Shown: positions 48,489 through 59,765 of the stretch, in pieces
Layout: every line of letters begins with the position of its first letter
Position numbering within the stretch: position 1 is the stretch's first letter
NCBI RefSeq assembly: GCF_032854445.1
Contig: NW_027017954.1
Span: 1 to 64,000 of the forward strand
Reading direction: 5' to 3'
Length of the DNA: 64,000 bases
From: Liolophura sinensis
Taxonomy: Eukaryota > Mollusca > Polyplacophora > Chitonida > Chitonidae
Position numbers and translations under genes: made by a program
The notes under the pieces: model-generated
Databases searched by the model: none
The model's input: the letters and a program-made list of their open reading frames with translations, nothing else
What the model was told of the DNA's origin: nothing

Positions 48489-50290
48489 AATAAGTTCAGA
48501 AAAGATTCCACTAATAGTTTCTACGCTATGACTGGATTAATCAAAACTGTTTCTTATTTCCATTTGCCAAACTTGCTGTGGCCTCAGTGCTGTATCTTTG
48601 TGTAACTTTATGCCATAACCAATGAGCTTTTATGTCAATGGTTTGTCACTGTTGATTCTGTTGGTGTTAACTAAAACTGTGTTGTGTTGGGTTTGCTGCT
48701 CACTTTGTTGTTGCTGTAAAGGTAGGGGTTTAGGACGTTAAGTGTTGTAACTGTTGTGAAAATGCGTTCAAATCATGACTATTGTGTGCTTATTGCTGTA
48801 AATATGCTTTGTTCCTGTAACGGTCATTTAGATGATTAAGTTTTTGATTTAATAATGCGGTTTCTAGGTCATGATGATAGTGCTATGTTTGGTGTATATT
48901 TAGGCTTTTTAGATCATGATGATTGTTTTATTGATTTAGTAAAACGCTTTTTAGGTCGTGATCATAGTGTTTTGATTGGTGTAAGTTTTGGTTTTCAGAT
49001 CATGATAATAGTGCGGTGATTGGTGTAAATTTACGTTTTTAGGTCGTGATGACTGTGCTGTTGATAAAGTCATGATAATAGTTATGTTACTGGTGTAAAT
49101 TTACGGTTTATAGGTCATTATTTATGCTTATACTGCTACAAAATTTTCGGGTTTTGATTATTTTTGTTTTTGTCATTAATGTACGATTTTGAATGTTTTA
49201 TTGATTTGAAACTCTGATTATATAACAAGTCAGTTATGCCGTCATTACCGTAAATGTATTGTTTAGGTTTAAAGGAGAAGAAAACATAACAATGATGGAA
49301 GAGCGTTAAAATGGCGCATTCGTTTGAAAGACTCCTATCATTTTTGATATCTAGCATATCTTTGAACTTTCTTAGACACAGTGTGTTGTGTGACGATTTT
49401 ATATTATTACAACTGACTGGTCAACATTTTGTAACAAGGAAAGGTTTTGCGAAATGTAAAGCCACTGGGGTTAGTCATGCTGGATGAGATGTTATTGATA
49501 TAAAGGTGAAGCTGTTTTGGTCCTGCGATTTTTTTATTGTTGTAATATCACATCGTATAGAGCATGTTGTGTCTGCTGTTATTGCGGTAAAGACATGGTT
49601 ATAGGTTCTGTTGGAATCCGTTGTATTGGAGAAAAGACACGGTTTTATCTATTTATTTATTTGATTGGTGTTTTACGCCGTTCTCAAGAATATTTCACTT
49701 ATGCAACGGCGGCGGGAAGAAACCGGGCAGAGCCCGGGGGAAACCCACAACCATCCGCAGCTTGCTGTCAGACCTTCCCACGTACGGCCGGAGAGGAAGC
49801 CAGCATGAGCTGGACTTGAACTCACAGCGACGGCATTGGTGAGAGGCCAATTGGTTATTGCGCTGCGCTAGCGCGCTTACCAACTCAGCGACGTAGGTCG
49901 CAGACACGGTTTTAGACTATGCTGTTCTATTGTTATTGGAATACAAGGCACAGTTTTGTGGTCATCTTTATTGTTGTATAGATACAAATACGGTTTGTGA
50001 CCATGGCGGGATTTAGGTCATATTGATAGTGTTTTGTTATTGCTGTCAAGGTGCAGGATTTTGGGCATGGCTATTGTTTTGTTATTTACTGTACAGGTGT
50101 GGGATTTAGGTCATGTTGATAGTGTTTTGTTATTGCTGTCAAGGTTCAGGATTTAGGTCATGGTTATTGCTTTGTTATTGCTGTGCAGGATTTAGGTCAT
50201 GTTGACTGTATTTGTTATTGCTGTAAAGGTGCCTTTTTCAGGTCTTAATAAATGTGTTATTATAGGTGTAAAACTTTCGTTCTTGAAGTC
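48489..50290 (+). repeat. 3' flank of gene 1 with degenerate T/G-rich repeats
   Basis: From about 48700 a unit of roughly 60-70 bases recurs: TTTTTAGGTCATGATGATAG, TGTTTTGTTATTGGTGTAAA. It is interrupted by the SINE at 49648-49903 and a lone MITE end at 49271. A candidate AATAAA lies at 50247-50252, but the real 3' end of the transcript is not clear. Confidence 0.55.
49648..49903 (-). mobile_element. Full-length SINE family 1 with target-site duplication
   Basis: Tail complement TTTATTTATTTGATTGGTGT, core GGCCGGAGAGGAAGCCAGCA and head complement CTGCGCTAGCGCGCTTACCA. Flanked by AGACACGGTTTTA on both sides, so it is a clean insertion into the T/G-rich repeats. Confidence 0.9.
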
Positions 50291-50580
50291 TTGCCTGGAA
50301 CATAAATTTTTATGCCATTTTGTTTATATTGTGATGTAATATTTTACGCCATGTTGGTAATGTTTTGTATTGCTATAAAGCCATGTGTATAGAACAAGTT
50401 ACTTGTAGTTACGCTGCTCTTAATATAAATGTACTTTCTAGCCTTAAACTGAGTGGGTTGTTACTGATATCTGTGTTTCATTTAGTATATATTTTAGTTA
50501 TTTAACAGTTGTTTAAATGAAAGCTAAAATATGAAGCAAGTTTCATCATACAGACAGCTGAAAATATGGCGTAAAACTGC

Positions 50581-50930
50581 TTTCATTTATTTTTAGATTT
50601 TTTGAAAAGTGTTAAAAGACATTCAAACATTTAAATTTTATGGTGGGCTTTCTACGAGCCATACTGACGGTATTTAGGAACTCTGACGTCACATCACCTT
50701 TTTTCCTGATGCACACTAGAACGAAGGAATTTTTTTGAGAACATTATTTTAGCAACCTCTTACTTACGGGTAAAAAGTTGCTACAGCATTCAGTGTCGTG
50801 ATTAGAATTGGAAGAACTTCATGTGACGTCAGATTTCCTAAACTCTGATAGTATTGTCCATAAAGCCCATCTTTGAATTCAAACGCTTGAACGCCTTTGA
50901 CTCTCTTCACAAAAATCTAACAAATATTAA
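50581..50930. mobile_element. Foldback element, copy 2
   Basis: Arms GGAACTCTGACGTCACATCA and its complement ATGTGACGTCAGATTTCC, with AAGACATTCAAACATTT and AAACGCTTGAACGCCTTTGA further out. Same family as 24821-25170. Confidence 0.7.
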
Positions 50931-51976
50931 ATCAAAGTTTATTGATGCATAGATTTAAATGGACTATTTAGCTATGTCCACTTCGATATTTATGGGTCTT
51001 TTCCTTTTCTAACAAATACTGTTGGGCTGTTTATTGACACAGTAAGAACTGGCCTGCCATATTTCGTCTCCTATTTACAGTTTTTTTCCTTAACTTTGTT
51101 AGCCGTTTTGATTGATCCAAATTTGATTCCTATTTTTAACTATTTATCCGTCTGTACATGTAACTGTACGTATGGTGTGTGATATTCCATCTTTTAGTCG
51201 CCTATGGCTACTCAGTATTCGCATTAAAGATATTATTCGGTGTGTTGATTCTAGTGACACAAAAGCAATTATCGTTATTTGAGTGTTGTGGAGGTTACAA
51301 TATAATAATTACATTTCTTATTATTGAATGTGAAATCTTTGATATCAAAACGACAAAAAACGCTGTGAATCACAATTGTTAAACAAAGATAAACTTCAAT
51401 TTGTGGTGGGCTTGAACACAAACATGAGTGGATCCCGTTGTTTCTTAGGATTTATCCTATTTGTTCGCTCAACACCATGTCGTTCATATCACGACGGTGT
51501 CTCCTTGTAACTGAAATGCGAAATACACGTTATATTAGATGTACATTAACACCATTCTCTAAAATGTGCGACGAAAAAAACAGTATCATTCTGTAACAGG
51601 GCAACATGTAAAAGGTACGGCCTAACTTGACGACCGACGGTAAGTTACGACCTGTCAACTTGGGTTGAAATCGCGGGAGATTCCCTTATTCTGTTGCTGG
51701 TTTGCGACCGGTGATTATTATAAAATAGGATCTGATGGCTTACGGAAGACGGAAACTGACTCATACGGCTTAGATATTTAGTATATTTTTATACATTACC
51801 CATAGACTGGGCCTTTTAATCTGCTCAATATCTCAGCAATAACTAACGAGATGAAGTCACCACCCAAGCTTTGGCTGGTTCGGCAAGCGGCTGTAAGTCG
51901 AAAGGAGAGTCAGATGCTTACATGGCAGAGAGCTGTGGTTTAGGCCATGCAGTCAGCTCTTCTACCCATAAATTTG

Positions 51977-52195
51977 TGTTTACGCCTCACTCAACAATAT
52001 TTATTGTTACTACGGCGAATATCATTATGGTGGGAAAAAACCGCTCGGAGCTCGTCAAAACCCACGGCCATCTGCAGGTTGCTGGCAGACCTCCCCACGT
52101 ACGTTCGGAGAGGGAGCTAACATGAGCTGGACTTGAAACAGCAGTGACCACATTGATGAAAGGTTTCTGGGTCAATAAGTTACGCTTAGACTGCA
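51977..52195 (-). mobile_element. SINE family 1, diverged
   Basis: AATATCATTATGGTGGGAAA, CCATCTGCAGGTTGCTGGCA and AACATGAGCTGGACTTGAAA; the tail end is degraded. Confidence 0.75.
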
Positions 52196-52961
52196 ACTAT
52201 TCATAAAATCATCTTGTTCATGTTACAATCCTGAAGCGTTATAAAGTCCCCAGTTCGGTACTTATACACCCCTGGCCTCGGGCCATAAGCGGACTTCGAT
52301 ACAACTAGGGTTGATATTCCCAGAGACCCTGAACGCTGTGTCCATATTTGCCAGCGAGAGTGTTGTAAATATCACAAAATTTTATAGACTTAGAGTGATT
52401 GCGTTTGAGTGAGCTAGTGAGTGAGAGCTAGGAGGCGCCTTACCGAAGGCAAGTAAGCCGCTAATAATTTACACTATCAGTATTGGAATAATTGCTTTTG
52501 CCCTTTTCTCTTATTAGGCACCATCAGTGCGTGAGAAAAGCGGTACAGATAGCCTCCTACAGAAATAGGTCCGAATAAGATTTCTCGTCGGGACTTTCTG
52601 TTCTTTTCTTTAAATCCAACGACAATGTTGAGTAATACACATAGTAACAGACAGACATCCCACAGATATATACGTACTGCATTTTATACCTAATTCTGCT
52701 TAAGCCATGGTTTTAAGGTCTGTTTAAATTGCTACAATTTATGCATTTACACGAACAGTCAGAATAAAAGCCCTGAATAAAGCAAATTGACAAGACGCTG
52801 TTTTTCATCAGTTAAGTGTAAGCATTTGCCAACTATCACACTGTCGTCGGTGCTCTGATTTTAATCTCCATTCAGCACGTCTTAATTATATAATTATAAT
52901 TATGTTCTTTCATGGTAAATATATCAAGAAAAGTGAAGCAGTATGTTGAAATCCAGTTACT

Positions 52962-53020
52962 TTGTTACAGGACAGTAATTTACTTCAAGCGCTCCTTGGT
53001 TTGGTTTGTCCCAACGTCAA
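52962..53020 (+). pseudogene. Remnant of a signal-peptide exon, second copy
   Basis: Reads SNLLQALLGLVCPNVNKS, matching the remnant at 8133. The start position is TTG here too, so the loss came before the duplication. No donor in a usable phase. Confidence 0.35.
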
Positions 53021-53100
53021 TAAGTCATTGTTATTGTGTAATATTTCAAAACTTTTCCGTCTGGGTAAAACAGCTGCACGTCATTCTATGACTTTCACAG

Positions 53101-53249
53101 AATGTGTAGATGTCGATGGGAAGAACATTGCCAAAAGAGCTGAGGCTATTGTTGGGCCGACAAACGGGATAAAGTCACTGGGGAATGTCCTCTAACTGAC
53201 GGAAACCCAAGATGCGATGCTGGCTTCATGCGCAACAAGTGTTGCACAG
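53101..53249 (+). pseudogene. Broken EGF exon
   Basis: Duplicate of exon 8257-8406, one base shorter. The missing base lies in the GTGTAGATGTCGATGGG stretch and shifts the frame. In the original frame a cysteine codon has become TGA (AGC TGA GGC for AAC TGT GGC). Splice sites TTTCACAG and GTAAGT survive, so inclusion would end translation. Confidence 0.8.
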
Positions 53250-53500
53250 GTAAGTGCGTAGAATTCAGTATGACAGAAAGGAAATCTAAGATGTGATGCT
53301 GGCTACATGTGTAGCATGTACAGGATATGTAAGTGTGTAGAATTTGTACAATAGAGATAAAACACAAGAAGCTGCTTGGGTAACATGTAAGGGATAGGCA
53401 GGTATGTAAGATTCAGTGTAACAGAGAGAAAAGCCAATATGTGATACTGGCTACATGTGTAACAGGTGCAGTACAGTTAAGTGTGTAGGATTTAGTACAA
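53212..53500 (+). repeat. Exon-end/5' splice site repeats, duplicated copy
   Basis: The same three extra units as at 8370-8640 (GATGTGATGCTGGCTACATG, GTAAGTGTGTAGAATTTGT, GTATGTAAGATTCAGTGT), so the amplification is older than the segmental duplication. Confidence 0.75.
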
Positions 53501-54291
53501 TATAAAGGGATACATTATCCTGAAATACATGACCTCCACATGCGTTAATTAATGTGAAAGACAGCACATGGCTAAATGCATTTGGGGAGATGCATTAGGT
53601 TTTGGCTGAGACAGTATGCTACTGTTAGACATAATTTGTAACACTGGCGTTGAATATTACACGGCTTGAAAATCAACTGATTTTACGTCTGCGGTGGTCA
53701 ACAAATGATACAGACCTGCCCCACAACAGTTTGTGAAATGGCCCTTCGCCTAAACGGAGCAAAATCGTTGTAAACAATCTCAAAACGATGTCTTATGCAT
53801 TAGTTTTGTATTATCTTGTGTCACCTCATGGAGTGAATGGGTAAAGGCTACTTTAAAGCTTAGGCCGCGCAATCTGATAGTAAAATGTTTGATTTGATAA
53901 ATTTTCAAGATGGATGACTCGCCTCACACCATCAACTTTGTGCAGTATTGTCATTTTGTTTTACATGTTATTCGGTAAAATCTCATTGAAACAATAATGT
54001 GTGATTTCTTTTAGAACGCTTGAGAATCCTACTTTTGATTGAAATATGTTTTAGCATATCCTTTATGTGATTGGATGTTCAGTTTACAGCTTTACGCTCC
54101 AGTATGTCTCAAGGTATATACATACCAAGTGGTGAAGTCCAAATCTTTTCTGCCTTGTACATGCTCTTGTGTCAAAGTACAACATATAAATGTCACTTTT
54201 TGTTTGTTAACAGATCGCCTATTCTTTGACACAGGAGACTATAACCACCAACTTATAATAATGTTTCTTTTTCCCTTCTGCTTGCATCAAG

Positions 54292-54435
54292 CCTGTGAAG
54301 CAGGTACTTACGGCCCAGACTGTAACGAGACCTGTGGATCGTGTGCACGTGGACCAAACAGCTGTAACACAACATCCGGGCACTGTCCTGGTAATTCCAG
54401 ATACACACCGGGATTTTCTGGTTTGAACTGTCAAT
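54292..54435 (+). CDS. Gene 2: EGF-like exon
   Basis: Encodes CEAGTYGPDCNETCGSC, NSCNTTSGHC and PGFSGLNC. The cysteine seen as RCMPG in gene 1 is RYTPG here, leaving seven and one unpaired. Acceptor CATCAAG, donor GTGAGT, phases 1-1. Confidence 0.75.
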
Positions 54436-57400
54436 GTGAGTCAAAAATATTTTACATGCTTCTTTCGTGCATGTAACCAGATTTATTTTTCATTTATATG
54501 TATTATTGTTTAAAAGTTCTTAAGGAGACTGGTGTTTTGTTTTTTTCGAAATGGATCTTCATTGTTTACACTTCATTCTTTACGTGGGGTAAGTATGGAT
54601 TGTGCGTTATATGGCACGCGGAGTGATGTACAAGTAGTTCCGGTTGAGTCTTATTATACCAACACCTCAGTGAGAGTGATTGGCCATATGTACACAGGGA
54701 ATATCAGTGTATCTCATTACTGTCGCGATCATACACACTTCTGCGTACCTGTGTATCCAGTGACCGCTTGTTTAAAAGTGCAGTAAAAGTTAAATCAGGC
54801 ATAAATGTTAATACTGATCTTGGCCTAATACAAAACTGAATGCACTGTAGCCCTGACTAAAGTTAACACCGGGCTTAACTGCTATTATATACTTTTGAAC
54901 AACTGGGCCCAGAACTTATGTGTGGTCCCCGTCTTACCAACATGTGTCCTAGACTTACACGTTTCTGTCATATTGCTATCAATTAATAGCTGTATTAATA
55001 TCAATCAAAGCTAATAAAGTCCAGACAAAACAGAGAGAGAATCTTTAACACTATTCTTGTGATATGTCTACTGCATGTTAGAGCAATTATGGCGTAGTGT
55101 ACATTATAGCTGTTACCTGTGTCAAAGGATTGATTTCATTTATCAGTGTTTTAGCAACCTGCTCAAGAATTTTCCCACGTATATGAGCGGAGAAAACCGG
55201 AGTAACCCAGACCTTTGTCAGAAGATTTGCAAACCAGACTTAAAAAGCTGCGGTGGATGTATGTGTCGTAATGACATCACCTGCCAATTAGCCATGGTCA
55301 TGTTTAACCTAGACATGTTAATTTCACTATTTCTTGTTTATATTTTGTTTTGATTTTCAACGCAATCAGATAGTGTTAAAGTTTATTCACGCATGACAGA
55401 GAGTTCAATACTTGACAGCCATAAATTTCTTGAAAAGTTTACCAAAATTCTTTATTTTGGAAAGAGAAAAGCGTGTGCATGAAAAAAAAGTGGGAAGGGG
55501 ACATTTTTCTCCACCGTTTGGGAGATGAAAGCTTTGTTAAAAGTATGACTACTCTAGAAACAAAACAAAGTGTTAGAGAATTAGGAATATTTACGAAAAT
55601 GAGGCCAAAACAAAAACTCCTGAATGTTATTTAAAAATGTGAGTTCTCAGAGCTCATGTGTGCTATGATTGTACATATATCTAGTGCTGCAGGGTATGTT
55701 CTTGAGAAACTCTTTGTGATTATTGTAAAACCAAGCTCTTACATGTCATGAGTAGAGGGTTTAATGCATGTCCTATACATATAACCCTATATAATAAATC
55801 CGCGAATTTCGATACTAAACGACTTCTTGAGCACGGTGTTAAGCAGCAACTTATGAATGAACTAATGCCTTACACAATGTATGCAGGGTCCAAGTACCTG
55901 GTGAGCCCTGTGGGGATTGGCTGTTGACATAATCACAGACCAGCAGTGTGTACCGCGTGTAATCCCAGCTAAAACTACAGCTCTCCGTTTTTTTCTGGGG
56001 AAGGGCTAATTCCCCGACGGGAGGAGCTGGTTATATCTGGCTCCCAGCCATTTGTGCTATGACTTTTGGAGATTTGATTGATATTTTCTCATTTTCAAAC
56101 CATCAAGGAACTATCTAAATGTAGCCAAAGGCCTTCACAATAATAGTGTATTGTACTGTTGTAACACACCGTGGCAAATGTTTCAGATTTCTAGCAAATA
56201 GCTCAATAACTCCTCAAATGTGAAACATTTGAATAGTAAACATGGACTTAAATGAGAGCACGGAGTCTAACTTTAAGTCAAAATGGGACTAAAACGTACT
56301 GAATGTATTTCATTTTTTAATACTGTCTTTAAACAAGATCATACTAATATTGCAATTGCGGCACTTGAACTAGCTTGAGACGTATAGATGAAATAAGCTG
56401 TTGATGCGTCCGTCTCATGTTAATTCAATGGGCAACTTATACCGCTTACTGACTTTTTGGTGCGCATGCGTACTAGGAAGGGCCCGCGATTGTTGCATGT
56501 GTATTTTGTTCAAATATATGTATTGAACGTATTCAAGCGTCTTCGTGTTCCTTGTGTAAGGCCTATCGCTTATCTCAGAGTGAAAGAATCCATTTGTTTC
56601 TCATCTTCACCCTCCAAGGTCTGGCAGCTATCGATGGATGGTTGTGGGTTTTCCCTGAGCTCTGCCCGATTTCCACCCACCATAATGCTGACCGCCGCTG
56701 ACATATTTATCAGTGAAATATTGTTGAGTACGGCGTAAAACACCAATCAAATAAATAAATCCATAAATAAATAAATCCATAAATAAATAAATCAATAAAT
56801 AAGTAAATCACTCTCCAATATTGGTACACGTACAAAAGTAATTAACGCATGTAAGCTAAAACTTGCAGGGTTCCTGTATTCCTATCACTTGCCTGAGAAA
56901 AAGGACAACTCTGTCTAGAGAACCTCCAAGATCAACTTAATATTATTAATAATATAATAATATTATTATAAACATATTTGACAGAGGAATATGTAAGAGG
57001 AGAGAGCACAATTGCTCGTGATTGGCCTTTCAGGTTACCGTGATCATGTTTGTCCCAAGTATCAGTAAAAACAATTGTCGTGGTCTGCCAGACAGTTTTA
57101 TATTTGTAAGGTCTGTGAACGTTCTTTTCCTGAAATGTTGTGTTATTCTGTTTTAACAGTATGTTCCCCCTGAAACATGGGGACAAAACTGCAAACATCA
57201 GTTCACATGAATTCTTTTTAGTGTCAGTTTGGGAAACATTTGATGACCATTACCTTAAAAAGATTTTCTTTGAATTTAAATACACTCTTTTGGTGACATT
57301 TCAACTGAAAGTAGAACGTCGCCAATAATTTTCTAAATATAATTCCTTAGTTTCCAGCAGCTTAGTGATTATACACCAAAGTATGCTAATGTCATTAATA

Positions 57401-58746
57401 TTTAAAAGGTCAGCATTTCCTGCCGATGCTCCATTTATAGACTATTTCGGTTTTAATCCTCCAACAGACAATTGTCTCCATGAGGAAGACAGGATATCCA
57501 TCCATTGCATCCATTATCCAGAACGATCCACTGATATAATTTCTTGCTTATGTGATTCAGCACGCAGCTCAAATATCTAAAATCTTCAGCCAAAGTTGCA
57601 CAGCACTACAGAATACCGCCATCCCTCTCACTTTCATAGCATATGCCTGTCAATGTCAAAGTGTACGCTTTGTCCCTCAGCGCCATAGTGCAACGATTTT
57701 GTTCAGAAAATGGACATTTCTGCGCTGCTGAATTGTTCGTCAAAATACAACATTGCCCACCAAAAAGTGAATAAGATGTAACACAATAGTATCTGCAATT
57801 TCAGCTTTGTTTAAATGTGTATTTTATGCTTTGTAGACGTCAACTGTAACTACACAGGAGTGGTTATAGGCTGTGTGGCTGTGGTCGTGGTGGTCGCTAT
57901 CGTAATCGTCGTTATTTTACTGATGTACACGTAAGTGATGCGAACCTAAAAAAGGAACATAAATGTTTATTCCACGGTTTAGATTATTTTATTTTGTAAT
58001 ACTTTATGTATATATTATATTTTTATAATATTTTGTTTATATACTAAAGGCTGCGATACACATAAAGTGCTACTCATCGTTCTCTCTCCGTGATACATGC
58101 TAGGCTGTACGTGGTAACCGCCGTCGATACAGAATAATGTGCAGTTTAAATCCTAGCACATTTACATGTACTCTGAAAATGGGACGTATTAACCGAGGAA
58201 ATCCATATTAGAGATAAGCATTTTGTAACATGTGGCTGTAATAATTTTTTGTTTGTCTGGTCTATATTTGGTGCTAAGCTAGCATACAGTAGTAGTATCT
58301 TTACTGAAAGCATACACGTGACCACAGACTGTGTTATTTCTACAGAAGAGGATGGCATTGCAATACGTCAGGGGGGACCTTTGAGCGTTTAGATGCGGTA
58401 CACATGGACACAGACCCCCATTACAACTTCCGTTTTTCGGTAGGGAAATGTAATTCTGTGTATTTATTAGAGGCTGGGCCAGATATGCACCAAAGCTTAT
58501 TGGCCATGACATGTTTGGGACTGAGCTACAGCGCTAGACGTTAACATTGTAGCTTATGGAAAATTAACGGGGGTCTGAGGCCACGTCCAGAATCAGAAAA
58601 GCTCTAATCAAGGGAGAGAAGCGCGGATTTCTACTCTAGTGGACAGCAATCCGTATGAGAACGTTTATGAGAATGAGTACGACAAACTCCGATATTCTTG
58701 TAATGACGCCGAGACCCCGAGGCCCCGGAAAACAGTGAACAGTTGA
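54292..58746 (+). CDS. Gene 2: EGF receptor with tyrosine-motif tail, no phosphatase
   Basis: Four exons join in phase: EGF (54292-54435), transmembrane (57837-57930), juxtamembrane (58346-58439) and tail (58591-58746). The EGF is closest to gene 1 exon 10140. The tail ends in SNPYENVYENEYDKL followed by a proline/arginine-rich end and TGA. YENV and YENE fit the pY-x-N pattern bound by Grb2-type SH2 domains, and YDKL fits Y-x-x-L. MEGF/Draper-type engulfment receptors signal through such motifs. The 5' end is unclear: the expected signal and first EGF exons (52962, 53101) are broken, so gene 2 may be a pseudogene or use an unseen start. Confidence 0.65.
54532..54786 (+). other. Open frame matching the array's 82-codon frame
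   Basis: Reads SLRGVSMDCALYG, SDVQVVPVESYY, GNISVSHYCRDHTHFC to TAA. It lies after an EGF exon, as in gene 1. It remains open although the neighbouring exons at 52962 and 53101 are broken. Function unknown. Confidence 0.3.
55150..57836. other. Large intron of gene 2
   Basis: 56240-56490 resembles 801-1300. A family 1 SINE with an extended AAATAAATCCAT tail lies at about 56617-56815. A TATTATTAATAATATAATAA palindrome is at 56941-56970. No exon recognised. Confidence 0.5.
56617..56815 (+). mobile_element. SINE family 1 with a repeated tail
   Basis: GGATGGTTGTGGGTTTTCCC, CCCACCATAATGCTGACCGC and CACCAATCAAATAAATAAAT, followed by an AAATAAATCCATAAATAAAT satellite-like extension. Confidence 0.85.
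57837..57930 (+). CDS. Gene 2: transmembrane exon
   Basis: Encodes VNCNYTGVVIGCVAVVVVVA and IVIVVILLMYT, a single long hydrophobic helix. Acceptor CTTTGTAG, donor GTAAGT, phases 1-2, the same phase switch as the transmembrane exon of gene 1. Confidence 0.8.
58346..58439 (+). CDS. Gene 2: juxtamembrane exon
   Basis: Encodes RGWHCNTSGGTFERLDAVHM and DTDPHYNFRFS. Acceptor TTTCTACAG, donor GTAGGG, phases 2-0. No domain recognised; phases fit both neighbours. Confidence 0.65.
58591..58746 (+). CDS. Gene 2: last exon with clustered tyrosine motifs
   Basis: From acceptor ACGTCCAG in phase 0: NQKSSNQGREARISTLVD, then SNPYENVYENEYDKLRYS and CNDAETPRPRKTVNS, TGA at 58744-58746. Five tyrosines lie within about 16 residues. 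The exon's 3' two thirds is copied once more just downstream. Confidence 0.7.
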   Translation, partial: NQKSSNQGREARISTLVDSNPYENVYENEYDKLRYSCNDAETPRPRKTVNS

Positions 58747-58876
58747 ACCAGTTGAAATTTCAACTCTAGTGGACAGCAATCCGTATGAGAACGTTTATGG
58801 GAATGAGTACGATAAACTCGATTTTCTTGTAATGACGCCGAGACCCTGAGGCCCCGGAAAACAGTGCACAGTTAAA
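58613..58876 (+). repeat. Tandem duplication of the gene 2 tail
   Basis: About 120 bases starting TCTACTCTAGTGGACAGC are repeated from about 58757 (TCAACTCTAGTGGACAGC). The second copy has lost one base after GATAAACTC and reaches TGA after TPRP, and lies in the 3' UTR unless used as an alternative last exon through its own TCTAG acceptor. Confidence 0.8.
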
Positions 58877-59738
58877 AATGACAAGTTTTGAACATAAATA
58901 TAGTCTGAATTAGATAATTCGCGCCTTAAAAAAAAACACTTTCTTTTCCATTTGGACAGATTCAAAGGGCCAATGTTTCTTAGTGGACACAAGCGTTGCG
59001 TTTTAGCGGTCCTCTCGTCCTCGTCCTGCAGGGGTGTAAGCAGTTGGCCGAGTTGGCTGGGCCGACCTCAGGAAATTTAGCGAACATGGCAGGACTTGCT
59101 GACTGATAACAGACCATTTCATAATTAGTCTGGGAAAATATTTTCATAATAAATCTGACTTAGTTAAGGAAAAATAATGCAAAACACAATATTTTTTCCT
59201 CTCCCGGGGCGGTTTCCTTGCCAGCTCACCCTGATAACTCATTGCAGTATCCTGCCTGTATGATTTTACGTATGATAATTGTGTCCTATATCATTTTTCT
59301 ATAATGGTATAGTGGCAAACTTTATGTTCACTTTAATTATACAGAAAAACATAATGGGTTTCCTGTACCAAAAAAGTTCTAAAAGTTGACTTCATAATTA
59401 TAATAACCGTATCAAATTTAAATTTAAAGCTTGCAAGCAAAATTATATGTATGCAGCAAATATGTTACTAAAACGAACATGATCGCTGTTCCGAGCGAGG
59501 GGGCGGAGAAGCCATGTTGCCACATAGATGGTTACTGTGCAGTTTAAATACCTTCTAGTTTCGTGAATAAATCACCTTGTCCAGTTAAAATAATCGAAGA
59601 ACTTTATCTTAGCTTTTACCTTATTCCGAATGGAACATGATGCTACTAGTATGTGAGAGTTACATAGTATGAATGAATTGATATCTCCAAGCTTGTGCAG
59701 CGTTGTCAGTTTCATGACCTCCAGTGTTTTGAAGAATT

Positions 59739-59744
59739 AATAAA
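59739..59744 (+). terminator. Candidate polyadenylation signal of gene 2
   Basis: AATAAA followed by a G/T-rich run (GTTGCACTTTTTTGTATGTGG). Another AATAAA is at 59148-59153. The distance from the stop would give a 3' UTR of about 1.0 kb or 0.4 kb. Confidence 0.4.
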
Positions 59745-59765
59745 GTTGCACTTTTTTGTATGTGG

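Larger units (their letters stand above)
50291..52618. other. Intergenic region between genes 1 and 2
   Basis: Holds the second foldback copy (50581-50930), a diverged minus-strand SINE (51977-52195) and a family 2 SINE fragment (about 52400-52465: GGCGCCTTACCGAAGGCAAG). No coding exon supported. Confidence 0.5.
52619..55150 (+). repeat. Segmental duplication, derived copy (partner 7797-10925)
   Basis: Same order of landmarks as 7797-10925 but without about 700 bases in the middle. It carries a promoter-like block (52825-52880), a signal-exon remnant, a broken EGF exon, exon-end repeats (53212-53500), an intact EGF exon and an open 82-codon frame. Confidence 0.8.

Noticed and set aside
55075-55353. 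92-codon frame with several cysteines (SCGGCMCRNDITC)
   Set aside because: Most of it is the intron repeat also found at 12280 and 13580, where the frame is not open; no EGF spacing.
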